The notes: generated by a model from the sequence alone, not told the origin. A stretch of DNA of 64,000 nucleotides from Saprospiraceae bacterium (GCA_028285545.1 JANQPA010000041.1:81287-145286), one strand, 5' to 3'. Positions 52,201 to 60,904 are shown, numbered from the stretch's first letter. Translations and numbers: made by a program.

Positions 52201-52443
52201 TGGACTTGCATTAATGGTAAAACTTCCATCTACATCGGTGATGGTTCCTGTGCTGGTATTTTTGACTATAATATTGACTCCAGGCAAACCGGTACCAGCT
52301 TCATCTGAAACTTTTCCATTAACCGTTTGGCCATCTAATGAGGCACTGCCTAATAGAAAAAGGAGGCAGTAAAGGAGTGAATATCTGGGAGGTGCCAGCT
52401 TCACAATTTTAAGTAGTGGTGCGAGAAGGTAGTTCATAAACAT
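49240..52443 (-). CDS. SusC/RagA-family TonB-dependent oligosaccharide transporter
   Basis: A 1067-aa outer-membrane receptor. The N-terminus is long and basic before the signal core (SLLYCLLFLLGSASLDGQ). A CarboxypepD_reg-like domain follows (GKVSDEAGTGLPGVNIIVKN...ITDVDGSFTI), then the SusC plug signature VQQLDEVVVVAYGTKKKAAF, RGFGSLSASNNPLIILNGSP and SILKDAASTALYGSRAANGV. The remaining ~800 residues are barrel, ending TFTGGLQFQF. It imports glycan fragments with its SusD partner, energised by TonB. First structural gene after the HTCS regulator (144 bp). Confidence 0.96.
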   Translation of the reverse strand: MFMNYLLAPLLKIVKLAPPRYSLLYCLLFLLGSASLDGQTVNGKVSDEAGTGLPGVNIIVKNTSTGTITDVDGSFTINASPQDTLTFTYIGFLTQEISVGNQSFLNVELVEDVQQLDEVVVVAYGTKKKAAFTGSAAFIESEKIQETASSNVSQALQGLSPGIQVLSSRGQPGADAVIQIRGFGSLSASNNPLIILNGSPFEGSLSSIAPNEIESISILKDAASTALYGSRAANGVILINTKTGALGKTIVNFRSTFGTSDFAVTLPNKLNAGDQYEAVWKGFYYDNLQSGMEDQAARENASGRTTDRFYIARPHTSFLGYERRYRSNWNIDDPVGFDGKIKPEAELLYDYDWHDLFDPKLRQEYAVDVSTGLSEKTKLFFATSFLNDKGQYFNQDFQRWSTRLNISTAIGDRVNLEASLFYLRTDQNNPGEFTRVVRTIPSGVHPYEFNHETGEFFVDVFGNTALQKGGGQSYSGRRFFGASNPFDFSVAPKEPDSYAFDINNTNQLVNRLGLGVNILNGLDFRSTFITDLSVFNRHTYRAPVQGILTVEGNASKLSNTRFSYTLTNILEYKKSLGSHNVGIMVGNELYAWNRSQISGFKEVFAVPGIFELDAASAEPSTGSFENDYRLASVFSRLEYDFEDKIYVTASYRTDGSSRFHPDSRWGNFWSVGAGWRISEESFFDGVDFIDNLKIKASYGATGNDQLSLYAYQALYDLAYNFYDNSGAIEQRLPTPELTWEKNLQFNTGIEFTLFNRFYGSLEYFKRTSEDLLFRQPLPQSFGITEVDANIATVENTGFEIDLNYDIIKNRNFQWTFSANATHFKNEIVDLPVEEVLIGDRRWVVGRSIYEYWTPTWAGVDPETGDNTWFANVFDGEGNVIGQEVTTSWATVNTQPNHAWQGSSLPDLYGSITNRFKIKNLDLSVMFYYSIGGIMNDVAYRENINMRNAFGLIDVWRDNHWSPENRNTFIPRPSHRNFRDNGRTSNQYFYDNDFVRLRTLNIGYTMPKSITDKLRITSLRIFAQGENLFTWGAAADRGTDPEIAGFDGQSDYNWGIRKTFTGGLQFQF

Positions 52444-52587
52444 AGGTTTTTTGTTAAAGGCTAAGCCTAATTTTTCGATAAACTAAAGTTATGCTACCTG
52501 CTGGCCTGGCATTTTACCACATGTGCAAAATACTAGTATGAATGTCCAATAATCTATTGAAGAGGATAAAAACAACCTTTTCCAGAT

Positions 52588-55500
52588 CTAGGATTTGAGT
52601 TTTTCTTTTAGATATTCCCTAGGAGAGCTACCAAAATATTCCTTAAATCGCCTGGAGAAAAGAGAGGGACTAGAAAAGCCCGTAGAGTAGGCTGCTTCGG
52701 TTATGGAAAGCTCCTGATTTAAAATCAACCTGGCTGCTTTTTTTAATCGAACAGATCGAATGTATTCTGTTGCAGAACAGTTGACAATTTTTTTGAGTTT
52801 GAGGTGTAACAGAGAACGACTGACATGCATATGTCGAAGTAAAAAAGAAATATCCAAATCAGGGTTATCAATATTATCATTTATGAGGTCCGTTAATTTT
52901 TCGATAAAATCCTGATCTGCTTTGGAATGAGTAATTTCTGATGGTTGAAGGTCTATATTATCTTTGTAAAGATCTGCTAAACGTCTCCTTGTGGTCAAAA
53001 CGTTTTCAATATGCTTAACCAGCAGATGCGGGTAGAAAGGTTTTTCGATATAAAAATCCGCCCCAGATGATAGTCCTTCGTAATGATGTTTGACATCTGC
53101 CTTTGCCGTTAGTAGTATTATAGGAATATGTGAAGTTTCAATATTCTCTTTCATCTGTTTGGTAAACTCCAAACCGTCCATTTGAGGCATCATAATATCA
53201 CTGATTATGATTTCTGGTTTAATGTCCTTTGATTTACTAATAGCTTCGATTCCATTGTTTGCAGTATGAACATTGTATTGATCCATTAGGCATTCCTGAA
53301 GAAATGCCAGGAGTTCCTGGTTATCATCTACCACTAATATATTGGGTCTATTGGAAACACTCACTCCTAAATTTGGAGAAATTATCTCTGCAAATTGGGT
53401 ATTCACCCATTCGCTAACATTACTGTAATAAGAAATATCGTTGTTCACTAATTCCTCTTCTGAATAGACCTTAGAGCTTACAGGAATTCTAACAGCAAAG
53501 GAACTTCCATTTCCTTCCTCGCTTTCTACTTCCATCGTCCCTTTATGTAGTTTCACAAGGCTTTTTACAAAAGCTAAACCCAAGCCAGAGCCAGTAGAAA
53601 ATTGAATGGGATTTTCGGCCTGATAAAAGCGTTTATAAATGTGTTGCAATTGATCATTTGGAATTCCTACTCCATTATCTTTAACTATAATGGAGAGGAA
53701 ATGACCTTCATTTTTCTCAAAATCATCCTTAAATGAAACAGAAATTTTCCCCTGGTCGGGAGTATACTTAAAAGCATTAGACAGAAGATTAAAAAGAATC
53801 CGTTCTACCTTATCAGGATCAAAAAGCATTTTGTTTTCCTTTACCTCATATAAAAAGTCGAACTCAATTTGCCGATGTTCAGCCAGATCTTCAAAGGCTT
53901 CTTTAATCTCTCTGGCAAAAAGCTGGATATTCCCAGTTCTAACTTGTAGCTTTTCATTGCCACTTTCTGTTCTTCGAAAATCAAGTAACTGATTCACCAG
54001 ACCTCTCAGACGTTGTGCATTATGATGGATTTGTTTTAGCTTAGCTTTGGATTGTTCTTTTAATTGGTTCGATCTAATTAAATTTTCTAAAGGCCCAAGA
54101 ATCAGTGTTAAGGGAGTTCGCAATTCATGGGAAATATTTGTGAAAAATTCTAGTTTTAGCTGATTGACTCTTTCCTGATGCTTTTTCTCTTTATGCTCCA
54201 ACATGGCCATAGACCTGGATTTTTCAATTTTGACACTTGTTCTGTAAAAGAAAATAAGTGCTATAACAATTAAGAGTCCATAGATTACAAAGGCCAAATT
54301 ACTTCGCCAAAATGGAGGAGCCACTTTGATGATCAAATTGGATATTTCTGAACTCCAGTCTGTATTATCATAAGATGCTTTGACATGGAAAGTATATTTT
54401 CCCGGTGAAAGGTTGGTATAGGTAGCAAATTCCTGATTGCCAACCAGGTTCCATTCAGACTCAAATCCCTCCAGGTAATAAGCATATTGCACTCTACCAG
54501 GATGAATATAATCAAGTGCTGAAAAATGAATAGTAAAAACATTTTCCAAATATTTCAACTTGATAGATCTTGTTGAATGAATGGGATTTTGGAGTACATT
54601 CTTTTTTCCGGGAATAACCGATTTATTGAACAGCTCAAAATCTGTAAAAATGACTTTATCTGGCGTTTTTACATTTTGCGGATTTTTTTCATTGAAATGA
54701 ATCAGCCCATTAATTCCTCCGAAATAAAGTTCATCAGAACGTGTTTTATAATATGCTTGATAATTAAATTGGGAAAAAGGAAAACCAGATTCCTGATTGT
54801 AGATAACTGTATTATTTGTTTCTGGAAAAAATTTAATTAACCCAGAACTACTACTAACCCAATAAAATCCATCCTGCCCCTGAATCATTCCGAAAGTTCT
54901 CTTTGCGGGAAAACCTAAAAAAGGAGAATAGTGATGCAAAGAGTCCTCATCTCTCCAATATACATGAAGGCCTTGAAATGAATCTCCAATCCATATATTA
55001 CCCTGTTTATCAGGAGTCACAAAGGAAATATTGACAGATTTTTGAAATTTATCGAATCGTGAAAGAGAACTGGTTTCTAAATTATAAGAATATAAATCTG
55101 ACCGGGTAGAAAACCAGAGATCCTGCTCAGTCTTGCAAATGGATTCAACGATAGAATTGCCAAATACGCCATTTAAAAAAGGCCGAATTTCTTTTGATTG
55201 CACATCCAAAACCACAACTCCATTACCAGTACCGATAAAAATAGAATCTCCTTCCATAAACAAGGAGTAAATCTCATCCGATGGCAAATTAGGAGTATTT
55301 TTTGTGTTAATAACTTCAAACCATTCTAATTTTGGGTCATATATATTTAAACCTCCCGTAAAAGTTCCGATGTAAAGATTTTGGTCTTTTCCTATTAATA
55401 GGGCGTGGACATTATCGTAACTTAAACTATTTTCTCCGGGAATATGGCAATACCTGTCTATTTTATCAGTCTGAAAGTTTATTCTATTTAAACCTTCACC

Positions 55501-56664
55501 CTCAAGGCCAACATATATGTTCCCGAAGGAATCTTCTACAATACTACTGACGTGTTTTCCACTCAAATATCTATCTCCAACTCCACTTGTTAAAACATTA
55601 AAAAATTCTGCAGTGGCATCGTAAAGGTTTATTCCTCCGAAATAGGTTCCTACCCACATGTTCCCCATGTTATCGCGGCAAATAGCATAAATCGCATTGC
55701 TGTTGAGGCCCTTTGAATCATTGATGTCGTATTGGTTATATTCTATTTGGTTTTTTTCCCGATCCCAAATACATAAACCATTTTCTGTTCCAATCCACAT
55801 ATTGTTTTCCTGGTCTTCTACAAAGGCACGTACAATATTATGTGGAATATAATTGCGTCCAGGGGAATTAGCAGAAAAATTCCGGACAGTTCCTGTTTCA
55901 GGATCTACTTTGAACAGACCTGAATTTTCCCCCTTAAACCACAATTGTTTAAAACTATCCAGATAAAGGCTTACCGAAATTCCAAGCCTGGAAAGCCCTA
56001 AATCAATTAATTGGACTGTTTTTGCAGCTCGATTTATCTTCGCTAACTTATAATCGCCCATCAACACAAAAAGTTCTTGTCCGCCATCGGCGATGGCAAT
56101 GGCATCTAAATCCTTTAACAATGATTGAGTAAATGGCAGATGCTCAGTGAGCAATTCAGGATTTGACATAGATTCATCCAGGTAATAAATATTTGATCCC
56201 TGGCTTAGCCAAAACCCACCTGTTGAACAAGCTTGAATATTTGTAATATGTGTAATCGTATCAAAGGGTAGAAGCTGTTGCTTAAATATGGCCTTATCTT
56301 CTTCTAATTTGAAAACCCTACTATTATAGGACCGAACATACAGTTGATCTCCTTCCGTATTGGAAAAAAATTTGGGATTGGATAAAACAGTAGGCTCTCC
56401 ATTATGATCTAAGACATGGTATTCCCGAAATTTATATCCATCAAACCGACAAATAGAAATTCGAGTAGCAATCCACATGAAGCCCAAAGTATCCTGAAAA
56501 AAATCAGTAATGCCTGTATAAGGCAACCCTTCCGTATCGGTATAATGAATAAAAGAACGTTTTTGAGGAAAAGTAGTTTGACCTGCCAATTTCCCCGGAA
56601 AGGAGAAAGCAAGGAAAGAAAAGAAAAGAAAAATCAATATTTTTTTTAATTGAAATCTGCGCAT
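52588..56664 (-). CDS. Hybrid two-component system (HTCS) regulator of the glycan locus
   Basis: A 1358-aa single-chain sensor and transcription factor. Signal peptide (FLFFSFLAFSFPGKLAGQ); two seven-bladed Reg_prop propellers in the periplasm with repeats such as NIVRAFVEDQENNMWIGTEN and SIVEDSFGNIYVGLEGEGL; Y_Y_Y domain (PGKYTFHVKASYDNTDWSSE). A membrane helix lies at ~785-805. Histidine kinase with ISHELRTPLTLILGPLENL (His near 845) and DNGVGIPNDQ. Receiver from ~1108 with Asp in IISDIMMPQMDGL near 1153. AraC HTH ~1255-1358 (LTEAAYS-type second helix as ITEAAYSTGFSSPSLFSRRF). HTCS regulators bind an oligosaccharide from their own target and induce the adjacent locus. Confidence 0.96.
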   Translation of the reverse strand: MRRFQLKKILIFLFFSFLAFSFPGKLAGQTTFPQKRSFIHYTDTEGLPYTGITDFFQDTLGFMWIATRISICRFDGYKFREYHVLDHNGEPTVLSNPKFFSNTEGDQLYVRSYNSRVFKLEEDKAIFKQQLLPFDTITHITNIQACSTGGFWLSQGSNIYYLDESMSNPELLTEHLPFTQSLLKDLDAIAIADGGQELFVLMGDYKLAKINRAAKTVQLIDLGLSRLGISVSLYLDSFKQLWFKGENSGLFKVDPETGTVRNFSANSPGRNYIPHNIVRAFVEDQENNMWIGTENGLCIWDREKNQIEYNQYDINDSKGLNSNAIYAICRDNMGNMWVGTYFGGINLYDATAEFFNVLTSGVGDRYLSGKHVSSIVEDSFGNIYVGLEGEGLNRINFQTDKIDRYCHIPGENSLSYDNVHALLIGKDQNLYIGTFTGGLNIYDPKLEWFEVINTKNTPNLPSDEIYSLFMEGDSIFIGTGNGVVVLDVQSKEIRPFLNGVFGNSIVESICKTEQDLWFSTRSDLYSYNLETSSLSRFDKFQKSVNISFVTPDKQGNIWIGDSFQGLHVYWRDEDSLHHYSPFLGFPAKRTFGMIQGQDGFYWVSSSSGLIKFFPETNNTVIYNQESGFPFSQFNYQAYYKTRSDELYFGGINGLIHFNEKNPQNVKTPDKVIFTDFELFNKSVIPGKKNVLQNPIHSTRSIKLKYLENVFTIHFSALDYIHPGRVQYAYYLEGFESEWNLVGNQEFATYTNLSPGKYTFHVKASYDNTDWSSEISNLIIKVAPPFWRSNLAFVIYGLLIVIALIFFYRTSVKIEKSRSMAMLEHKEKKHQERVNQLKLEFFTNISHELRTPLTLILGPLENLIRSNQLKEQSKAKLKQIHHNAQRLRGLVNQLLDFRRTESGNEKLQVRTGNIQLFAREIKEAFEDLAEHRQIEFDFLYEVKENKMLFDPDKVERILFNLLSNAFKYTPDQGKISVSFKDDFEKNEGHFLSIIVKDNGVGIPNDQLQHIYKRFYQAENPIQFSTGSGLGLAFVKSLVKLHKGTMEVESEEGNGSSFAVRIPVSSKVYSEEELVNNDISYYSNVSEWVNTQFAEIISPNLGVSVSNRPNILVVDDNQELLAFLQECLMDQYNVHTANNGIEAISKSKDIKPEIIISDIMMPQMDGLEFTKQMKENIETSHIPIILLTAKADVKHHYEGLSSGADFYIEKPFYPHLLVKHIENVLTTRRRLADLYKDNIDLQPSEITHSKADQDFIEKLTDLINDNIDNPDLDISFLLRHMHVSRSLLHLKLKKIVNCSATEYIRSVRLKKAARLILNQELSITEAAYSTGFSSPSLFSRRFKEYFGSSPREYLKEKLKS

Positions 56665-56844
56665 ATCATCAACACTGCTAATTTCCTTCCATAAAATTTG
56701 CCATTATTGCTTAAACTAAATTAAGAAAATCAAAATCTTTGATAAAACAAAATTGGACTTGATGTTCAGAATAAGGAAATTAATTCTCCTGCTTTATAGA
56801 TAAATTAATAAAGCAAGTTTTAAATTAAAGTAAATCTTTTCGGT

Positions 56845-57663
56845 ATGAAAATCCAGAAGGAGGATCAAGACCTTGTCATTTTTGAAAGTGCCCTCTATAG
56901 AACCACTACAAGTTTAATCATTGGGGAAAATTATCTATTGCTGGTAGATCCCAATTGGCTTCCTAATGAAATAGCATTTATCCACCATTACATTTCAGGA
57001 ATTGACAGCGGTCAGGAAAAATACCTCGTTTTTACCCATTCGGATTATGATCACATCATCGGTTATGGTAAGTTTAAAGAATATCAAACCATTGCTTCCA
57101 AAAATTTTGTAGAAAACGCCAATAAAGAATCTATCCTGGAACAAATTCAAGCATTCGATGATGAGTATTATATAGCACGATCCTATGTTATCGAATACCC
57201 TCCAATAAACAAAGTGATTGAACAGGATAGTGAGATTTGGCAATTACATGGTGATGAATATTTATTCTTCCAAGCTAGTGGGCATAACCCGGATGGCATC
57301 ATCTTTTGGAATAAAACAAAAGGTATTCTTGTCTTAGGTGACTATCTTAGCAATATTGAATTTCCTTTTGTTGACCACAGTTTTGAGGAGTATCACAAGA
57401 CTTTAGACACAATTGAGGAGATTCTCCAAACTAAAGAAGTCCAAATTTTAATAACTGGCCATGGTGATTTTACCACATCCCCAAACGAAATGAATCAGAG
57501 ATTAGAGGATTCGAGAAGCTATTTAAATGAATTGGCAGCATCAATTACGGAAAACAAAACTTTTGATACAGAAAAAATAGCTTTGAAATACCAGTTTTAT
57601 AAGCCGATGATGAAATGCCATATAGGTAATATTGCCAATTTTAAAAAAGAAAATCCCAGTTAA
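56845..57663 (+). CDS. Metallo-beta-lactamase-fold hydrolase with variant metal motif
   Basis: A 272-aa MBL-fold protein without signal peptide. The family motif HxHxDH is HSDYDH (65-70) here, so the second His is Asp67. The later ligands appear as ASGHNPDGIIFW, LVLGDYLSNIEF and ILITGHGDFTT. Some MBL clades with HSDWDH are known from annotations, so the change is probably functional rather than a loss. Substrate unknown; thioester, phosphodiester or small-molecule hydrolysis are all possible. Divergent from the HTCS gene (180 bp) and not obviously part of the glycan locus. Confidence 0.8.
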   Translation: MKIQKEDQDLVIFESALYRTTTSLIIGENYLLLVDPNWLPNEIAFIHHYISGIDSGQEKYLVFTHSDYDHIIGYGKFKEYQTIASKNFVENANKESILEQIQAFDDEYYIARSYVIEYPPINKVIEQDSEIWQLHGDEYLFFQASGHNPDGIIFWNKTKGILVLGDYLSNIEFPFVDHSFEEYHKTLDTIEEILQTKEVQILITGHGDFTTSPNEMNQRLEDSRSYLNELAASITENKTFDTEKIALKYQFYKPMMKCHIGNIANFKKENPS

Positions 57664-58154
57664 ACTTTTGTCCTTCTACCTTCTACTTTTTACTTTCTAC
57701 TAAAAATGATAGTGTTAATTCAATCAATTAACCTTTCTATAAGGCTTATCTCAAATGTTAAAATTGATCTAATTAACAGGGGGCTAGCTTTATTATAACA
57801 TCCTTTAACAGATGGATTCTATTTATTTGTAAACTAAAAGACAAAAACTGATTGGTACCAAATCGAGTTTTTCGACACTAATTAACTCAAAGAAGAAACC
57901 CTACCTAGTTGGACTATCCCTAATTCCTGTGAAGTGCTTGTTTGAGAATTACCCATAAACGGGGTTGTGTAAAAACTAAAATTTAAAAAAATTGACTTTT
58001 CACACAAACCCATTTCAGGTGATTGGTCATAAATGCCATGTCATTTTTGATCTTTAGAACTTTTATCCACCATTGATAAAACTATAGGTAGATGGATAAA
58101 ATCTAGTCCTGGCAAGCTTATAACCTTTTCATTTCTCAATAAAAACCAATTAAA
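57664..58154. other. Intergenic region with heptad repeat and imperfect inverted repeat
   Basis: 491 bp. Just after the MBL stop, 57672-57699 reads as four 7-mers: CCTTCTA, CCTTCTA, CTTTTTA, CTTTCTA. At 57962-57974 GGGTTGTGTAAAA pairs imperfectly with TTTTCACACAAACCC at 57997-58011, which could be an insertion-element relic or a terminator. The remainder upstream of the barrel gene should hold its promoter; none recognised. Confidence 0.5.
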
Positions 58155-58901
58155 ATGAAACGATTCGTAATCGTAATGGCTTTGCTATGCCCGCTTGGAA
58201 TCATGACTTTGCAGGCACAGAAAAATTCTTTCTTCATTGGCGCTAATGCCGGAGTGAATGTTTCCAAATTTAGATTCACAGAAGATTTACTTGAGCTGTA
58301 TCCTATCTCGAATGGAAAGTTTGGTTTAAACGGTGGTCTTACGATGGGACTAGAAATACGAAACTTTACCCTAACCACGGGCATCGAATACACTCAAAAA
58401 GGAGGTGAATATCAAACCCTCAATTTTGAAGATGAGCAGGGAGTTGGGTTTTACTCTGCTGTAGAAAAACAGCATTTCATAAGTGTACCCATCATGCTAG
58501 GTTATCGAAAATATCTGGGCGACAAATTAGGAGTTACTCTAGCCATGGGCCCATCCATCAACATGGGACTAAGCGGTAAAATGGATGAAACAACCACCTA
58601 TTTTGGCGGAGAACAAGTACAAACGGACAATTACAAAACCAGCTTCGGAAAAGATATTAATGACGATTATAAACCCACTCAGGCCGGATTCAGAATTTCT
58701 CCAGGATTGATTTATCTGGTCAATGACAAAAGCAAAATCACTTTCAATGTTACCTGGGATAGCGGCTCTAGTGATGCCTATAACCCAAGATATAAAGATG
58801 CAAATGACTTCTTTGACACCAATAAGGGAACCCTTAGGCATAAGTCAGCCTTCTTCACTGTTGGCTATGAGTATCATTTTAATTTTAATGATAAATATTA
58901 A
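58155..58901 (+). CDS. Outer-membrane beta-barrel protein (porin/PorT-like family)
   Basis: A 248-aa protein with signal peptide (MALLCPLGIMTLQAQ). The mature part is amphipathic beta-strand sequence throughout (FFIGANAGVNVSKFRF, FTLTTGIEYTQKGGEYQ, HFISVPIMLGYRKYLGD), ending SAFFTVGYEYHFNFNDKY. Typical of the eight- to ten-strand OMP_b-brl_2 group common in Bacteroidota. Function not known. Followed after 6 bp by the zinc-ribbon gene, so it appears to be part of the stator operon. Confidence 0.85.
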   Translation: MKRFVIVMALLCPLGIMTLQAQKNSFFIGANAGVNVSKFRFTEDLLELYPISNGKFGLNGGLTMGLEIRNFTLTTGIEYTQKGGEYQTLNFEDEQGVGFYSAVEKQHFISVPIMLGYRKYLGDKLGVTLAMGPSINMGLSGKMDETTTYFGGEQVQTDNYKTSFGKDINDDYKPTQAGFRISPGLIYLVNDKSKITFNVTWDSGSSDAYNPRYKDANDFFDTNKGTLRHKSAFFTVGYEYHFNFNDKY

Positions 58902-58907
58902 TAAAGG

Positions 58908-59216
58908 ATGAAAATCTGCAATAATTGTAATGGCGAAAACCATGTGGAAGTCATCAAATGCATCCACTGCCAGATGACCAATGATTTTCGCCCCAAAGGA
59001 GAGGACTTACTTGAAAATGCGCATCAATCCGATGAACAGGATCAGCAATGCATGAATTGTGGTCATTCCAAACCAGGAGATGGTCCAAAATGTATGCACT
59101 GTCATTTCCCTTTACCCAATGGAGAAAAACCAGTGCATGCCAATCCCAAAATATTTGTATTTAAATCTGAAGAAGACCGGTCTCCACAGACCGTCTTCTC
59201 TAAGAAAACAAGCTAG
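58908..59216 (+). CDS. Small double zinc-ribbon protein
   Basis: A 102-aa protein with two CxxC...CxxC zinc-binding knuckles, CNNCNGE...CIHCQM (4-22) and CMNCGHS...CMHCHF (47-65). A charged tail follows. No membrane helix, so it is cytoplasmic or bound to the inner face of the stator encoded next. It starts 6 bp after the barrel gene and ends 2 bp before the MotB-like gene. Role unknown; zinc ribbons often act as assembly or nucleic-acid contacts. Confidence 0.8.
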   Translation: MKICNNCNGENHVEVIKCIHCQMTNDFRPKGEDLLENAHQSDEQDQQCMNCGHSKPGDGPKCMHCHFPLPNGEKPVHANPKIFVFKSEEDRSPQTVFSKKTS

Positions 59217-59218
59217 CT

Positions 59219-60079
59219 ATGACCAGGAGAAAAATGCAGTTTTTTAATCTATCTTTTTTAGACCTGATGACAGGTGCCCTGGGAGCAGTCATTTTTCTAT
59301 TCATCATAACTCCCAAAGGAGGTGAGTCAGCAGCTCAGGTACGGCAAGCAGCAGTTTATTTTGACACGGTACAGATGAAACTGTACGGTGATCTGCACGA
59401 TAGCCTGTTTAATAAAGAACCTGGCGATACTATTTTTGCCGTTTTGCTGGGTCACGAGTTGCTTCCAAAAGAAAAGGAAAAAGAAAAATTCCCTCGAGTT
59501 TTGGCCGCTCAAAAACGAAAAGAAACTCCTAAAAAAAAGGATCCTGTCAAAAAGGAGAAAAAAGAAGCGAAGAAAGAAACAAAACCTAAGGAGGAATACA
59601 AACCTCCCGTTCCTAAGCCGGACCCTAAACCGCCAGTTTACCGAGGAGATGCTCCCTCTGTACCCTGTAGTGTTTCCATCGAGATCAACTGGCCCAACAA
59701 ACAAGACAATATTGACCTGTTTGTATGCAAGGGCAACCGCTGCGTATATGGGGCAGAGAAGAGAAATCGGATGATTGGAGAATGGGATAGTGGCAAATCA
59801 CGTAATCGTCTGTTTGGAAATGATTTGCGTACCAACCAGGAAGCAGTTCGGCAGTTTGACAAGATCATTCCAGGAGAATACAAGATATACGCACTATTCA
59901 AAGAAAGTGCAAAAAACGAGAGCTCAGTTGTCATTAATGGGCTAATCTATACCAAAAATGACTTGGGCGAAGAGCGAGGTGAATCCTTCAGTAAGCAATT
60001 GGCCATAAGCAAAAAACGTACTTTGATAGGAACATTGATTATAGAAGAAAATGGAAAATATCAACTGACACGGAATTAG
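59219..60079 (+). CDS. MotB/ExbD-like stator subunit with Lys/Pro linker and beta-sandwich domain
   Basis: A 286-aa protein. A single N-terminal helix is FLDLMTGALGAVIFLFIIT, in which Asp15 of LDLMT sits where MotB has its proton-carrying Asp (ADFMT). A periplasmic part follows, including a long Lys/Glu/Pro linker (~85-135). The C-terminal ~130-residue domain is SVSIEINWPNKQDNIDLFVC...IIPGEYKIYALFKE, which resembles YfaP/DUF2135-type sandwiches. It replaces the OmpA-type peptidoglycan-binding domain of MotB, so it should anchor to something else. Pairs with the channel gene 58 bp downstream. Confidence 0.75.
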   Translation: MTRRKMQFFNLSFLDLMTGALGAVIFLFIITPKGGESAAQVRQAAVYFDTVQMKLYGDLHDSLFNKEPGDTIFAVLLGHELLPKEKEKEKFPRVLAAQKRKETPKKKDPVKKEKKEAKKETKPKEEYKPPVPKPDPKPPVYRGDAPSVPCSVSIEINWPNKQDNIDLFVCKGNRCVYGAEKRNRMIGEWDSGKSRNRLFGNDLRTNQEAVRQFDKIIPGEYKIYALFKESAKNESSVVINGLIYTKNDLGEERGESFSKQLAISKKRTLIGTLIIEENGKYQLTRN

Positions 60080-60137
60080 GTGAATGATCATTTAAAGATT
60101 TGTATTAGATCAGTTTTCAATTCAAAAAATCTTAAGC

Positions 60138-60899
60138 ATGTTTAATAATAAGCGCACGCAGGCTGTTTTCAGCCTCATATTGGCAGCCGGATTATGGCTA
60201 TTATTGGTAGTATTGGCAAGTATTTTTCCATCAGGTAGTGGCATCCATCGCTTTTTTGAATTATTAGGTGGCTCCGGTCTGGGGATTATCCAGGCCCTGA
60301 TTTATGCCTTGTTTTTCTTTTGCATGTTCGAACTGTTGGAAAAACGCAAGTTTGTACGCCGGCAATACACTGGTTTTAATTTGGGCTTGCTTCCCTTGCA
60401 GGATCAGCTGGTATTGAGTCCGGAAGAGGTCGCTCAAATTAAGTTGAATACCATCCGACTAGAACAGGAAGGGCAGTCAACCTTGGTAGGCAATTTCATA
60501 AAAAAGGCCTGCACCCAATACCGCAATGATCAATCGATCAGTGAAACACTACAAGTCTTTTCGGCACAGGTAGATAACAGTAAGGAAAAAATGGAAGGAG
60601 ACCTTGAAATCGTTCGGTACCTCTTGAGTACCGTGGTTTCCTTAGGATTTATTGGTACACTAATTGGCCTATCCTCTTCAATTGGAATGGCCCATTTAGC
60701 CAAAACTTCGGAGGGAATGCCTCTGGTTACCCAAAGTTTATACGTGGCTTTTGATACTACCCTGGTAGCTCTTTTGATAGGACTGGTATTGAATTATTTC
60801 TATCATCGCTACTTGAAAGAAATGGATACCTTTTATTCGCAGTCTAAGTCTTATGTGATTGATAATTTAATAAGTCGGATTTATAAGCCGGCTGGTTAG
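60138..60899 (+). CDS. MotA/TolQ/ExbB-family proton-channel protein
   Basis: A 253-aa inner-membrane protein. Hydrophobic segments lie at ~10-30 (VFSLILAAGLWLLLVVLAS) and ~48-66 (GIIQALIYALFFFCMFELL), with a cytoplasmic domain between 70 and 155. Two further helices hold the family signature VSLGFIGTLIGLSSSIGMA and VALLIGLVLNYFYHRYL. This order and the GFIGTLIGL motif define MotA/ExbB-type stator pentamers. With the preceding MotB-like protein it would form an ion-driven motor; what it drives is unknown. Last gene of the operon, followed by a bidirectional hairpin. Confidence 0.88.
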   Translation: MFNNKRTQAVFSLILAAGLWLLLVVLASIFPSGSGIHRFFELLGGSGLGIIQALIYALFFFCMFELLEKRKFVRRQYTGFNLGLLPLQDQLVLSPEEVAQIKLNTIRLEQEGQSTLVGNFIKKACTQYRNDQSISETLQVFSAQVDNSKEKMEGDLEIVRYLLSTVVSLGFIGTLIGLSSSIGMAHLAKTSEGMPLVTQSLYVAFDTTLVALLIGLVLNYFYHRYLKEMDTFYSQSKSYVIDNLISRIYKPAG

Positions 60900-60904
60900 T
60901 TCTT

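Noticed and set aside
57962..58011. Possible insertion-element remnant
   Set aside because: The inverted repeat is short and imperfect, no transposase fragment or target duplication is visible; kept only as an intergenic note.
59388..59774. 128-codon Lys/Arg-rich ORF on the plus strand
   Set aside because: It is a frame-shifted shadow of the Lys/Pro linker in the MotB-like gene (59219-60079); composition follows from the A-rich codons.
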